Shown: positions 46,592 to 55,264, counted from the first letter of the stretch. The stretch is DNA of 64,000 nt from Acidobacteriota bacterium (GCA_023384575.1 JAHDVP010000010.1:62001-126000); one strand, 5' to 3'. The notes: generated by a model from the sequence alone, not told the origin. Numbers and translations: made by a program.

Positions 46592-47566
46592 TCAGTACTC
46601 GAGCACGTCGACCGCCGCGCGGTAGATCTTGTCGGCGTTCGGCAGGACCTCGTCCTCGAGCACCGCGCTGAACGGCACGGGCACGTCGAGCCCGCCGACG
46701 CGCGTGACCGGGGCATCGAGCGCGTCGAAGGCGCGCTCGGCGATGATCGCGGCCACCTCACCGCCGAACCCGCCGGTCAGATGGGCCTCGTGGACGACGA
46801 GCGCCCGCGAGGTGCGGCGCACGCTGTCGAGGAAGGTCCGGGAGTCGAGGGGGCACAAGGTGCGCAGGTCGATCACCTCGCACTCGGCGCCTTCGGCCGC
46901 GAGGCGTTCGGCTGCGGCGAGCGACTCGTGGACCATCGCGCCGTAGGTCACGATGGTGAGGTCGCGCCCGGTACGCTTTATGTCGGCCACGCCGAGCGGC
47001 ACGACGTAGTCGTCTTCGGGCACGTCCTCCCGGATACGGCGGTAGAGGTGCTTGTGCTCGAAGTAGATCACGGGGTCGTTGTCGCGGATGGCCGCCTTGA
47101 GCAGCCCCTTGGCGTCGTACGGGGTCGAGGGTTGCACGACCTTCAGCCCCGGCACGTGGGTGAACCAGGCCTCCGGGTTCTGCGAGTGGAACGGCCCGCC
47201 ACGGAAGCCGCCGCCGGACGGTCCCCGGAACACCACGGGCACGGCCGTTCCCCATCGGTAGTGGGCCTTGGCGGCGAAGTTCACGATCTGGTCGAACGCG
47301 CAGGCGATGAAGTCGGCGAACTGGAACTCGACAACGGGACGAAGCCCCTCGATGGCGGCGCCGCAGGCCGCGCCCACGAACCCGCTCTCGCTGATGGGCG
47401 TGTCGATGACGCGGTCGGCCCCGAACTCCTCGAGGAACCCGCGGGTGATCTTGAACGCGCCGCCGAAGACGGCGATGTCCTCGCCGAGCAGGAAGACGTC
47501 GGGATCGCGCCGCATCTCCTCGCGCAAGGCCTGCGAGATCGCGTCGAGATAGGTGATGACCGGCAC
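46592..47566 (-). CDS. 2-oxoacid dehydrogenase E1 component, beta subunit
   Basis: A 324-residue transketolase-like E1beta. The N-terminal pyrimidine-binding domain shows LGEDIAVFGGAFKITRG and the TPP-activating glutamate region ISESGFVGAACGAA, then QFADFIACAFDQIVNFAAK and GPSGGGFRGGPFHSQNPE. The C-terminal transketolase domain begins near DLTIVTYGAMV. All features of PDH/BCKDH beta subunits are intact. It forms an alpha2beta2 tetramer with the product of the upstream gene, 6 bp away, and docks on the E2 encoded downstream. Acyl specificity (pyruvate or branched-chain oxoacid) cannot be decided from sequence alone. Confidence 0.92.
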   Translation of the reverse strand: MPVITYLDAISQALREEMRRDPDVFLLGEDIAVFGGAFKITRGFLEEFGADRVIDTPISESGFVGAACGAAIEGLRPVVEFQFADFIACAFDQIVNFAAKAHYRWGTAVPVVFRGPSGGGFRGGPFHSQNPEAWFTHVPGLKVVQPSTPYDAKGLLKAAIRDNDPVIYFEHKHLYRRIREDVPEDDYVVPLGVADIKRTGRDLTIVTYGAMVHESLAAAERLAAEGAECEVIDLRTLCPLDSRTFLDSVRRTSRALVVHEAHLTGGFGGEVAAIIAERAFDALDAPVTRVGGLDVPVPFSAVLEDEVLPNADKIYRAAVDVLEY

Positions 47567-47572
47567 GCGGGC

Positions 47573-48682
47573 TCACTCCGTTCGCCCGGGGCGAGCGGCG
47601 GGCTCGCCCCCCGGGCTGGCGAACAGGCGCCAGGTCACCGATTCCGGGCGCGGGAACGGAAGGCCGGCGGCTTCGTCGGCGGCCCGATCGGCTTCGTCGG
47701 CCGCTGCTCGATCGATGGCGGCCACATCGTCCTCGGCGACGCCTCCCTCGCCCACCAGGAACTCGCGGAACAGCCGCAGCGGATCGCGGCGCTCCCAGAA
47801 CGCCCTGAGGTCGGCCGGCACGTAGCCCATGTCGTCGTGCTCGCCGTGGCCGCGCTGCCTGAAGGTCTTGAACTCGACGAGGTAGGGCCCCCGCCCGCTC
47901 CGCGCGTGCTCGATCGCGCGGCGGGCGACGCGCCGCACCTCGAAGATGTCGTTGCCGAAGGCCACCTCGCCGGGGATGCCGAAGGCGGGCGCGCGGTCGG
48001 CGATGTTCGCCACGGGCATCTGCAGCGCGTTCGGCGTGGAATAGGCAAAGGCGTTGTTCTCGGCGATCACCACGAGCGGCAGCCGGTGGATCGCCGCGAA
48101 GTTGAGTCCTTCGTAGAAGTCGCCGGGGCTCGTGGCCCCGTCGCCCGTGAAGGCGACGTAGACGCGCGGCTGCCTGCGGTACTTGAACGCGAGGGCGAAC
48201 CCGGCCCCCGACGGAATCCAGGAGGCCATCGACCCGTTGTGATACGGGGCGATGCCGTACTGCGCGAGGTCGGCGAGGAAGAGGCCGAGCTCGCGGCCGT
48301 GGCCCGGTGGCACGTCGCGCCCCAGCCACCTCGCCATCACGTCGACCGGACGGACGCCCCGCAGGAACCACGCGGCGAGGCCGCGCGCGACGGTCGAGAA
48401 GTAGTCGTCGGGCCGCAGCAGACTGACGACGCCCGTGCAGACGGCCTCCTGGCCCATGCCGAGGTACACCGCGCCGACGATGCGACCCTGCCGGTAGAGG
48501 GCGGCGAGCTTCTGCTCGAACGCGCGGGCGAGGCGCATCGCGCGATACCAGCGCCGCCACTCCTCCGGGGACGCCGGGTCGTCGCCGGCCGAGAGGATCA
48601 GCCGGTCGAGCGCGGGGTCGAGAGGTGCGGCCGCGTCTGCTGACCGCGCGGCTGCGCCATCGGGAACGTGAGGTGAGCCCAT
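47573..48682 (-). CDS. 2-oxoacid dehydrogenase E1 component, alpha subunit
   Basis: A 369-residue E1alpha. The thiamine diphosphate motif starts at GDGATSPGDFYEGLNFA and ends ENNAFAYST about 30 residues later (GDG-x-NN pattern). Upstream are MRLARAFEQKLAALYRQG and GQEAVCTGVVSLLRPDDYFS, as in PDH/BCKDH alpha subunits. The phosphorylation-loop region of eukaryotic enzymes is not conserved. The ATG at 48682 lies only 4 bp from the 25-bp operator-like element at 48687-48711. It is the first gene of a minus-strand run through E1beta, E2, cyclase, peptidase and aryl-CoA oxygenase genes. Confidence 0.92.
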   Translation of the reverse strand: MGSPHVPDGAAARSADAAAPLDPALDRLILSAGDDPASPEEWRRWYRAMRLARAFEQKLAALYRQGRIVGAVYLGMGQEAVCTGVVSLLRPDDYFSTVARGLAAWFLRGVRPVDVMARWLGRDVPPGHGRELGLFLADLAQYGIAPYHNGSMASWIPSGAGFALAFKYRRQPRVYVAFTGDGATSPGDFYEGLNFAAIHRLPLVVIAENNAFAYSTPNALQMPVANIADRAPAFGIPGEVAFGNDIFEVRRVARRAIEHARSGRGPYLVEFKTFRQRGHGEHDDMGYVPADLRAFWERRDPLRLFREFLVGEGGVAEDDVAAIDRAAADEADRAADEAAGLPFPRPESVTWRLFASPGGEPAARPGRTE

Positions 48683-48686
48683 GGCC

Positions 48687-48711
48687 GGTCGGTTCGTTTA
48701 GGTCTAAAGTA
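48687..48711 (-). promoter_or_regulatory. operator-like element (left copy) at the E1alpha promoter
   Basis: This 25-bp sequence matches the reverse complement of 48821-48845 at 22 of 25 positions; the first 15 and the last 7 are identical. Its core TTTAGGTCTAAA is a near-perfect inverted repeat (TTTAG/CTAAA with 2 central bases). On the minus strand it contains TACTTT (48711-48706), identical to the -10 box on the other side; the minus-strand -35 is weak. Confidence 0.7.
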
Positions 48712-48797
48712 GCGACCGACTATAGCACAACACGGGCGCGGTCCGGCGTGTGTCGCTCTGACGAGACGCGCCCGCGAGCCGGTCGTCCCGATCGGGA

Positions 48798-48826
48798 TTG
48801 ACGCCGCGGCGGACGTGGTTTACTTT
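48798..48826 (+). promoter_or_regulatory. promoter of the small ORF and symporter
   Basis: TTGACG (48798-48803) and TACTTT (48821-48826) lie exactly 17 bases apart. The -10 box forms the first bases of the right operator-like copy. Transcription would start near 48833, leaving a leader of only about 16 bases before the ATG at 48849. Confidence 0.65.
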
Positions 48827-48845
48827 ACGTCTAAACGAACCGACC
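48821..48845 (+). promoter_or_regulatory. operator-like element (right copy) at the symporter promoter
   Basis: Inverted partner of 48687-48711. Its core TTTACGTCTAAA is a less perfect inverted repeat. It covers the -10 box and the predicted transcription start, so a bound protein would block this promoter. The two copies are centred 134 bp apart, about 13 helical turns. Confidence 0.7.
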
Positions 48846-48848
48846 CTC

Positions 48849-48965
48849 ATGCGATTCTTCGGCCTGCCGCTGTCGAGCGCCATCGTCCTGCTCGTGATCC
48901 CGCTCGCCATCGTCGCGCTGCAGTACTACATCTGCTGGCAGATCCGGACGGGACGGCGCGAGTAG
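48849..48965 (+). CDS. 38-residue membrane peptide upstream of the symporter
   Basis: The short frame starts with Met-Arg-Phe-Phe and contains one hydrophobic stretch (SSAIVLLVIPLAIVALQYYI) followed by a basic C terminus ending RTGRRE. It looks like a single-pass membrane peptide, N-terminus outside. It starts 4 bases after the operator-like element, at the correct distance from the promoter, and ends 26 bp before the symporter. Small hydrophobic partners precede some sodium:solute symporters. No ribosome-binding site is visible, and the short leader suggests near-leaderless translation. No named family is recognised. Confidence 0.55.
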   Translation: MRFFGLPLSSAIVLLVIPLAIVALQYYICWQIRTGRRE

Positions 48966-48991
48966 CGCCCGCCCCAGGCGACTCCGTCACG

Positions 48992-50479
48992 ATGGCCGTC
49001 ACCGCCGGCTTGCTCGTCTTCGGCCTCTACCTCGTCGTCATGGTGGCCATCGGCCTGTGGAGCGGACGGCAGCAGCTGAGCGCCGCCGACCTCTGGGTGG
49101 CCGGGCGCCGGTTCACGACGCCCGTCATGGTGCTCGGCCTGATGGCCGCCGTGATGCACGGCGGCTCCATCCTGAGCGGGGTCGCGTTCGCCGGCGCCTT
49201 CGGCGGCGTCGCCATCCTGCCGTTCATCAGCTTCACGGTCGGGTTCCTCATCATCCTCGTGTTCTTCGCGAGGAGGATGCGCGAGATCGGCGCGTTCACG
49301 ATCCCCGACTTCATGGCCGACCGCTACGGCGGCGTGGCCCTGCGCGCCTTCAGCGCCCTGGTCATTCTGTGCTCGAGCGTCGTGTACCTGGTCGCGCAGA
49401 TCCGCGGGATGGGGCTCATTCTCGAGAGCCTGCTGGGCCTGCCGTTCACCGCGGCCATGGCGGTCGGCACGGCGCTGTTCGTCTTCTACGTCGCCATGGG
49501 CGGCATGCTGGCCGTGATGTGGACCAACATCGCGCAGTTCGTCTTCATGTGGGTGGGGCTCGCCATCCTGCTGCCGGGCGTCTACGAGGCCACCGGCGGG
49601 TGGACCAATGCGCTCGAGCGCGCTGACGCGCTCGCCCCCGGCTGGACGTCGGTGGCCGGCACGTCGTGGACGTGGACCTACCTGCTGTCGTGGTGGCTCG
49701 TGTGGCTCGTGGCCTACTGCACGCGCATCGAGCTCGTCAGCAAGGTGTTCATCGCGCGCGACGCACGCGTGGCGCGCTACGCCATCCCGACGACGTGCCT
49801 GCTCGTGATGATCTTCCTCCTGTACGGCAACCTGTACCTCGGCGCGGCCGCGCGGGTACTGGTGTGGGATCAGATCCGCATCCCGGACCAGGCGTTCCCC
49901 GCCCTGGCCTCCCTGATTCTCTCGCCCGTGGCCGGCGCCGTCGCCCTGACGGGCATCGCGAGCGCCGCCATGTCGACCACCGACTCCCTCCTGCTGCTGT
50001 CGGGCGCCGCCGTCGCACACGACCTGCTCCGGAAGTCGTGGGACGAACCGCGCGGCCACGTGCGCAGCGAACGCACTTACCTGCTCGTGTCGCGCGCGAC
50101 GATCGGCGTCATCGGCCTCGTGGCACTCGTTGCGGCCATGCAGACGCCGCAACTCATCCTGGCCATCGTGTCGTACGCCGTGGCCATGGTCGGCGCGACG
50201 TTCTTCTGCCCGCTGCTGGCGGGCATGACGTGGCGGCGCGCGAACGCCGCGGGCGCCCTGGCCTCGGCGGCGGGCGGGTTCTTCACGACGGCCACGTGGA
50301 CGGCGCTCACGCTCGCCGGCAGCGCGGCCACGGCCGGCGTGCACCCCATCGTCCCCGGGCTCGCCGTGTCGGTCGCGCTGCTGCTGATCGTGACGCCGCT
50401 CGGGCGGCCCCCCGGTCGGCTCGTCCTCGCACGCTACTTTCCGGACAGGCGCCACGACACCGCCGCCGGGGCCCGCTGA
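48992..50479 (+). CDS. sodium:solute symporter (SSF family)
   Basis: A 495-residue permease with about 13 hydrophobic segments. The family features are the N-terminal GLWSGRQQLSAADLWVAGRRF and GGSILSGVAFAGAFGG. The sodium-symporter segment in the middle of the protein is followed by LTGIASAAMSTTDSLLLLSGAAVAHDL, the conserved region of the sodium site 2 serines. The solute could be an organic acid, a sugar or an amino acid; PanF/proline-type members share this pattern. It is divergent from the 2-oxoacid dehydrogenase operon and shares its mirrored operator, so its substrate may be a precursor of the oxoacid. Confidence 0.85.
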   Translation: MAVTAGLLVFGLYLVVMVAIGLWSGRQQLSAADLWVAGRRFTTPVMVLGLMAAVMHGGSILSGVAFAGAFGGVAILPFISFTVGFLIILVFFARRMREIGAFTIPDFMADRYGGVALRAFSALVILCSSVVYLVAQIRGMGLILESLLGLPFTAAMAVGTALFVFYVAMGGMLAVMWTNIAQFVFMWVGLAILLPGVYEATGGWTNALERADALAPGWTSVAGTSWTWTYLLSWWLVWLVAYCTRIELVSKVFIARDARVARYAIPTTCLLVMIFLLYGNLYLGAAARVLVWDQIRIPDQAFPALASLILSPVAGAVALTGIASAAMSTTDSLLLLSGAAVAHDLLRKSWDEPRGHVRSERTYLLVSRATIGVIGLVALVAAMQTPQLILAIVSYAVAMVGATFFCPLLAGMTWRRANAAGALASAAGGFFTTATWTALTLAGSAATAGVHPIVPGLAVSVALLLIVTPLGRPPGRLVLARYFPDRRHDTAAGAR

Positions 50480-50549
50480 CAGCCCGGGCCGCGAGACGCA
50501 CCCGTGCCGGGAGCGGGGCCACGCCGGGCGGTGGCCGGCGCCCGGCGGG

Positions 50550-50954
50550 TTACGGGCGCGGCTGCTTCAACTCGACGAGCACGCCCTGCGTGGCCGCCGG
50601 GTGGAGGAAGGCGACGAGCGCGCCTTCGGCCCCGGGCCGCGGCACCTCGTCGATGAGCCGGATGCCGCGCGCCTTCAACTCGGCGAGCGCCGCCTCGAGA
50701 TCGGCCACGCGAAAGGCGACGTGGTGCAGGCCTTGCCCCCGCTTCGCGATGAACTTCGCCACCGTCGATTCGGGCGCGGTGGCCTCGAGCAGTTCGAGCT
50801 TCGCGGCGCCCGCCGGCAGGAAGTGCGCCCGCACCTTCTGCGAGCCGACCTCCTCCGAGGCTTCCAGTTCGAGGCCCAGCGCATCGCGCAGGAACCCGAG
50901 CGAGTCGTCCAGACTGGCTATCGCGATCCCGATGTGATCGAGTTCGACCTTCAT
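50550..50954 (-). CDS. mce: methylmalonyl-CoA epimerase
   Basis: A vicinal-oxygen-chelate fold enzyme of 134 residues that interconverts the R and S forms of methylmalonyl-CoA. The metal ligands fit: His7 in LDHIGIA, a second histidine in GLHHVAFRV, and the C-terminal glutamate in GVLVELKQP. The family segment FLPAGAAKLELLEA is also present. Its ATG shares a base with the meaB stop (TGATG). The mutase itself is not in the window. The pair indicates propionyl-CoA or branched-chain amino acid degradation feeding succinyl-CoA. Confidence 0.92.
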   Translation of the reverse strand: MKVELDHIGIAIASLDDSLGFLRDALGLELEASEEVGSQKVRAHFLPAGAAKLELLEATAPESTVAKFIAKRGQGLHHVAFRVADLEAALAELKARGIRLIDEVPRPGAEGALVAFLHPAATQGVLVELKQPRP

Positions 50955-51928
50955 CACCTGCTCCGTCGGTCGTCGGTCGCCGCCTCGCGGGCCAGCGCCC
51001 GCGCGAGAATGGCGTCGGCCGCCGAGTAGTGGTCGGTCTCGCGGCGGGCGATCCGGTCGAGCACGGTGTCGAGCTCGCCCCGCGCGAGCACCTGGTGCTC
51101 GAGATAGTGCATGAACCGGTGGCCGAGGGTGTCGCGCAGGCGGTACTCCGCGCGCTCGCGCCGGCGCGCACCCTGCACCGCCGTCGTGTGCGCGCGGAAC
51201 CGCTCGATCTCCGCCAGGAGATCGCTCACGCCGCGGCCGGTCGTCGCCTCGGTGCGCACGATCGGCGGGCGCCACGTGCCTTCCTCGAACGTCTGCAGCG
51301 ACAGCACGGCCTCGATGGAGGCGGCCATGCGGTCGGCGCCCTCGCGGTCGGCCTTGTTGACGACGTAGATGTCGGCGATCTCCATCACGCCGGCCTTGAG
51401 CGCCTGGACGTCGTCGCCGGTACCGGGCACCACGGTGAGGATCGAGACGTCGGCGGTCCGGACGATGTCCACCTCCGCCTGGCCGACGCCGACCGTCTCG
51501 ATGAGGACCACGTCCTTGCCCGCGGCATCGAGCACGAGCGCCGCATCGCCGGTCGCGCGCGAGAGCCCCCCGAGGTGCCCGCGCGTCGCCATGCTGCGAA
51601 TGAAGACACCGCTGTCGCCGGCGTGCGCCTGCATCCGGACCCGGTCGCCGAGAATCGCTCCGCCCGAGAACGGGCTCGTCGGGTCGACGGCGATGACGCC
51701 GACCGACCGTCCCGACGCGCGAATCTCGGCGGTGAGACGGTCGACGAGCGTGCTCTTGCCCGCGCCGGGCGGTCCGGTGACGCCAATCAGATACGCGCGC
51801 CCGGTCCGCGCGAAGATCTGGCGGACGAGCGTCGCGCCGGCGGGCGCTTCGTCTTCGATGAGCGTGATGGCACGCGCGATGGCCCGCGGGTCGCCCGCGA
51901 GCAGGCGGTCTGACAGCGTTGCAGTCAC
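50954..51928 (-). CDS. meaB: methylmalonyl-CoA mutase-associated GTPase MeaB
   Basis: MeaB is the G3E-family GTPase that loads and protects the B12 cofactor of methylmalonyl-CoA mutase. The 324-residue protein has Walker A GPPGAGKS (residues 52-59), the switch segment [30 protein letters not shown], and the base-specificity motif NKAD. A GTG at 51928 overlaps the acyl-CoA dehydrogenase stop by 4 bp (GTGA) and gives a normal N terminus. It lies in an operon with an acyl-CoA dehydrogenase and the epimerase; the mutase subunits must be encoded elsewhere. Confidence 0.93.
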   Translation of the reverse strand: MTATLSDRLLAGDPRAIARAITLIEDEAPAGATLVRQIFARTGRAYLIGVTGPPGAGKSTLVDRLTAEIRASGRSVGVIAVDPTSPFSGGAILGDRVRMQAHAGDSGVFIRSMATRGHLGGLSRATGDAALVLDAAGKDVVLIETVGVGQAEVDIVRTADVSILTVVPGTGDDVQALKAGVMEIADIYVVNKADREGADRMAASIEAVLSLQTFEEGTWRPPIVRTEATTGRGVSDLLAEIERFRAHTTAVQGARRRERAEYRLRDTLGHRFMHYLEHQVLARGELDTVLDRIARRETDHYSAADAILARALAREAATDDRRSR

Positions 51929-53067
51929 GAGAGCAGGTGGCGGGCGATGACGAGTCGCTGGATCTCGCTCGTCCCCTCGCCGATGGTCATGAGCTTGACG
52001 TCCCGGAAGAACTTCTCGGGCGGATAGTCCTTCGTGAAGCCGTACCCGCCGTGGATCTGCACCGCCTCCTCGGCCGCGCGCACGGCGATCTCGCTCGCAT
52101 AGAGCTTGGCGATGGACGACTCGCGCGTGGTCCGCGCATGGCCCCGATCCTTCAGGTCCGCGGCCCGATACGTGAGCCAGCGCGCCGCCTCGATCCGCGT
52201 CGCCATGTCGGCGAGCTTGAACTGGATGGCCTGGAACGCCGCGATGGGGCGGCCGAACTGACGGCGCTCGCGCGCGTAGCGCAGGGCCGCCTCGTAGGCG
52301 CCCTGCGCGAGCCCGACCGACAACGCCGCGATGCCGATCCGCCCGGCGTCGAGCACCTGCAGGGCATTGATGAAGCCCTGCCCCTCGTCGCCCAGCAGGT
52401 GGTCGGCGGGAACGCGGCAATCGGTGAAGACGACCTCGCTCGTGTCGCTCGCCCGGAACCCGAGCTTGTTCTCCTTCTTGCCGGGCGCCATGCCCGGCGT
52501 GCCCTTGGGGACGATGAACGCCGAGATGCCGCGGTTGCCGCGGGCCCGGTCGGTGACGGCCATGGCCACCATGACCCCGGCGACGCTGCCGTGGGTGATG
52601 AACGTCTTTGCGCCGTTCAGCACCCAGTGGTCGCCGTCGCGCACGGCGGCCGTGCGCGTACCGGCGGCGTCACTGCCGGCCGTCGGCTCGGTGAGCCCCC
52701 AGGCGCCGAGCACCTGCCCGCGGGCGAGCGGCGTCAGGTACCGCTCGCGCTGGGCCTCGGTGCCGAACAGGAAGATGTGCGACGAGCAGAGGCCGTTGTG
52801 GGCGGCCACGGTGATGCCGACGGAGGGGTCGACACGCGACAGTTCCTCGATGCAGAGGCAGTAGTCGACGGCCGACATGGCCGCGCCCCCGAAACGCTCT
52901 GGAAACTGGATGCCGAGCAGGCCGAGGCTGCCGAGCCGAGGCACCAGCTCGTGGGGAAACTGCTGAGCTTCGTCCCAGGCCATGACGTGCGGCCGGATCT
53001 CGGCTTCGGCGAACTCTCGGATGCTGCGGCGCAGCACCTCCTGCTCCGGGCTGAGGCGGAAATCCAT
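51925..53067 (-). CDS. acyl-CoA dehydrogenase
   Basis: A 380-residue FAD flavoprotein of the short/branched-chain acyl-CoA dehydrogenase type. Visible features are the FAD/substrate loop [18 protein letters not shown], the dimer motif [29 protein letters not shown] and the C-terminal QIHGGYGF with [15 protein letters not shown], containing the catalytic glutamate of SCAD-type enzymes. Longer in-frame upstream sequence (from 53253) runs through a repeat-like intergenic region and is not part of the gene. With meaB and mce in the same operon, a branched or odd-chain acyl-CoA substrate is likely. Confidence 0.9.
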   Translation of the reverse strand: MDFRLSPEQEVLRRSIREFAEAEIRPHVMAWDEAQQFPHELVPRLGSLGLLGIQFPERFGGAAMSAVDYCLCIEELSRVDPSVGITVAAHNGLCSSHIFLFGTEAQRERYLTPLARGQVLGAWGLTEPTAGSDAAGTRTAAVRDGDHWVLNGAKTFITHGSVAGVMVAMAVTDRARGNRGISAFIVPKGTPGMAPGKKENKLGFRASDTSEVVFTDCRVPADHLLGDEGQGFINALQVLDAGRIGIAALSVGLAQGAYEAALRYARERRQFGRPIAAFQAIQFKLADMATRIEAARWLTYRAADLKDRGHARTTRESSIAKLYASEIAVRAAEEAVQIHGGYGFTKDYPPEKFFRDVKLMTIGEGTSEIQRLVIARHLLS

Positions 53068-53152
53068 GACGCCCCGCCAATTTACCACAGCGGGTGCGGT
53101 GCCCACGGCAGGCGCCGGCAGGGATGGGCCGACCTGGCACCCTGGTGACGAG

Positions 53153-53200
53153 TCGTGAAAAAACCGCAGGTTCAAGACCTGACCCCGAACCCTGAGGGGG
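53153..53200. repeat. dispersed-repeat-like intergenic segment
   Basis: Within the gap between the divergent acyl-CoA dehydrogenase and TetR genes lies CAGGTTCAAGACCTGACCCC next to a run of six A residues and CCGAACCCTGAGGGG. Phrases of this kind (GGGGTCAGGTCTTGAAC on the other strand) recur in intergenic DNA of several bacteria, often near IS200-like/REP-associated transposases. Only one copy is present in this window, so the repeat status is from general knowledge. No transposase is present. Confidence 0.35.
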
Positions 53201-53264
53201 CGGGATGCGTCTAACGGCGTTGGCGGCCTGAACGGTGTTCGTTCGGCCAACATGGCTCAACCCT

Positions 53265-53945
53265 ATGGGCATCAGAGAACGTCAGGAACGTGAACGCGAG
53301 GGCGTCCGCCGGGCCATCCTCGACGCCGCCCGGGCCCTCTTCGTGGAGGAGGGCTACGCGCAGGTCTCCATGCGCAGGATCGCCGAGCGCATCGAGTACA
53401 GCCCCGCGGCCATCTACGGCTACTTCCCCAGCAAGGACGACATCTTCTTCGCCCTGGCCGAAGAAGGCTTCGACCTGCTGCACGCGGCCGCCGCGGCCGA
53501 GCCCGACTCCGCCGACCCGCTCGACACCCTGCGCAGCCGGCTGTTCGGCTTCTACGAGTTCAGCAAGGCCCATCCCGAGTATTTCGCATTGATGTTCCTC
53601 GACCGCTCGGTGCCGCGGATCCTGGAGCAGTACCCGCAGTTCGAACGCCTGGCGGCGCTGCGCGAGCGCGCCGCCGCCACCGTGCGCCGCGCCATCGACG
53701 CCGGCGTCTTCCCGGCCACGCTCGACGCCATGTCGGCCTTCGCCGTGCTCATCACCGCCGTCAAGGGCGCGGCCGTCACGCGGACCTGTCATCGTCACGC
53801 CCACGGCGAGGACACCGATGCGCTCGCTCGCGACCTCATCGAGACGGTCATCGCGGGCCTGCGCACCGGCACGCCGCTCTCTTTCCGGGCGGACGCCGCG
53901 GGTTGCCCCGCCGGTGCCCCTGTCGATCGGGCGCCGGTGTCGTGA
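53265..53945 (+). CDS. TetR-family transcriptional regulator
   Basis: A 226-residue regulator. The N-terminal helix-turn-helix is standard (ILDAARALFVEEGYAQVSMRRIAERIEYSPAAIYGYFPSKDD region, residues about 18-60). It is followed by a ligand-binding domain of the TetR_C class, with FYEFSKAHPEYFALMF. The C-terminal 25 residues are low-complexity. The ATG at 53265 is preferred to a GTG at 53235. It lies 65 bp upstream of an RND adaptor and pump in the same direction, and so is the likely repressor of this efflux operon, inducible by a hydrophobic compound. No operator was recognised. Confidence 0.88.
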   Translation: MGIRERQEREREGVRRAILDAARALFVEEGYAQVSMRRIAERIEYSPAAIYGYFPSKDDIFFALAEEGFDLLHAAAAAEPDSADPLDTLRSRLFGFYEFSKAHPEYFALMFLDRSVPRILEQYPQFERLAALRERAAATVRRAIDAGVFPATLDAMSAFAVLITAVKGAAVTRTCHRHAHGEDTDALARDLIETVIAGLRTGTPLSFRADAAGCPAGAPVDRAPVS

Positions 53946-54010
53946 GCCCCGTCATCCTCCCGGTCCCCACCGTGTCGTTCAGCGTCATTCGTCTGTCGAG
54001 GAGCCTGTTC

Positions 54011-55264
54011 ATGCCTCCGCTCACCCCCTGCCCCGCTGCCATCCGCCGTGCCGCCCTGCCACTGGTCCTGCTGGGCACCGCCCTGACGTCAGGCGCCTGC
54101 TCGACGGCTGCGGGCTCGTCCCCCGACGCCGCGCCGGAGCCCCCAGCGATCGAAGTCGGGGCGGTGGCGCCGGTCACGCGCGACCTTTCGCGCACCCTGC
54201 AGGTGACGGGCACGCTCATCGCCGACGAGCAGGCCGAAGTCAGCGCCGAGACACCGGGCCGAGTGGTCGCCACGCCCGTCGAACGTGGCACGCGGGTCGA
54301 GGCGGGCGCGGTCCTGATCCAGCTCGCGACCGAGCAGGCGGCGGCCCAGCTCGCCGAAGCCGAGGCCAACGCCGGACAGATCGCCGCCGGCCTCGGTCTC
54401 GGCACCGACGGCACGCTCGATCCGGAGCGCGTGCCCGACGTGGCCAACGCGCGGGCCGAGTGGCGGCTCGCCGAAGCCGAATACGACCGGTTCCGGTTGT
54501 TGCGTGAGCAGAACGTCGTCTCGGCCTCTGAATACGACCAGCGCATGACGAAGGTCGAGGCGACGCGCCAGCGATACGAAACCGAGCGCAACGTGGCCCG
54601 GCAGCGCTACCAGGCCTACGAGGCCGCGAAGGCCCGCGTCCGCCTCGCGCGCAAGGCCCTGGCCGACACGACGGTGCGCGCGCCATTTGCGGGAATCGTC
54701 GGCGAACGCCTCGTGAGCGTGGGCGACTTCGTGACGACCGGGCACCGGGTGGCGATCGTCGTCCGGAACACGCCGCTGCGCGTCGCGCTCACCGTGCCGG
54801 AACAGGCCGTCGCGCTCGTCAAGGCCGGCCAGACGGTTGGCCTGTCGGTCGATGCCCATCCCGGCCGGCGCTTCGCAGGGACCGTCCGGTACGTCTCACC
54901 CGCCCTGCGCGCGGACCAGCGCTCGCTCGTGGTCGAGGCCACCGTCCCCAACGCCGACGGCGCGCTGATGCCGGGCCTCTTCGCCACGGCCGACATCGAG
55001 CAGGCCGTCGTCGAGACCGCGTTGATGATCGACGCGCGGCACGTTCGCGACGTCGGCGCCACGCGCCGCGTCTTCGTGATCGCCGGCGACCGCGCCGAGG
55101 AGCGCATCATCCGCACGGGTCAGGCCCTCGGCGAGCTCGTCGAGGTGGTGGCCGGCCTGGGCGCGGCCGATCGGCTCGCCGATGCCCGGGGCGCCGCCCT
55201 GACCGACGGGGCGCGGGTGCGCGTCGTGGGCGGCGCGGCGGCCGCACCCCGGTCGGTCGACTGA
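54011..55264 (+). CDS. RND efflux periplasmic adaptor (HlyD/MFP family)
   Basis: A 417-residue membrane-fusion protein. The N terminus is a signal with ALTSGAC, a possible but non-canonical lipobox. A biotinyl-lipoyl-like domain (residues about 65-105, GTLIADEQAEVSAETPGRVV) is interrupted by a long alpha-helical hairpin (about 105-205), then closes with ADTTVRAPFAGIVGERLVSVGDFV. The beta-barrel (LRVALTVPEQAVALV) and membrane-proximal domains follow. The hairpin links an inner-membrane pump to an outer-membrane channel. It lies 36 bp before a gene in which pump and channel are a single polypeptide, so this adaptor serves that fusion. Confidence 0.9.
   Translation: MPPLTPCPAAIRRAALPLVLLGTALTSGACSTAAGSSPDAAPEPPAIEVGAVAPVTRDLSRTLQVTGTLIADEQAEVSAETPGRVVATPVERGTRVEAGAVLIQLATEQAAAQLAEAEANAGQIAAGLGLGTDGTLDPERVPDVANARAEWRLAEAEYDRFRLLREQNVVSASEYDQRMTKVEATRQRYETERNVARQRYQAYEAAKARVRLARKALADTTVRAPFAGIVGERLVSVGDFVTTGHRVAIVVRNTPLRVALTVPEQAVALVKAGQTVGLSVDAHPGRRFAGTVRYVSPALRADQRSLVVEATVPNADGALMPGLFATADIEQAVVETALMIDARHVRDVGATRRVFVIAGDRAEERIIRTGQALGELVEVVAGLGAADRLADARGAALTDGARVRVVGGAAAAPRSVD

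Noticed and set aside
51925-53253. A longer start for the acyl-CoA dehydrogenase at 53253
   Set aside because: The extra 60 residues come from repeat-like intergenic DNA and have no similarity to the family, which begins at MDFRLSPEQ.
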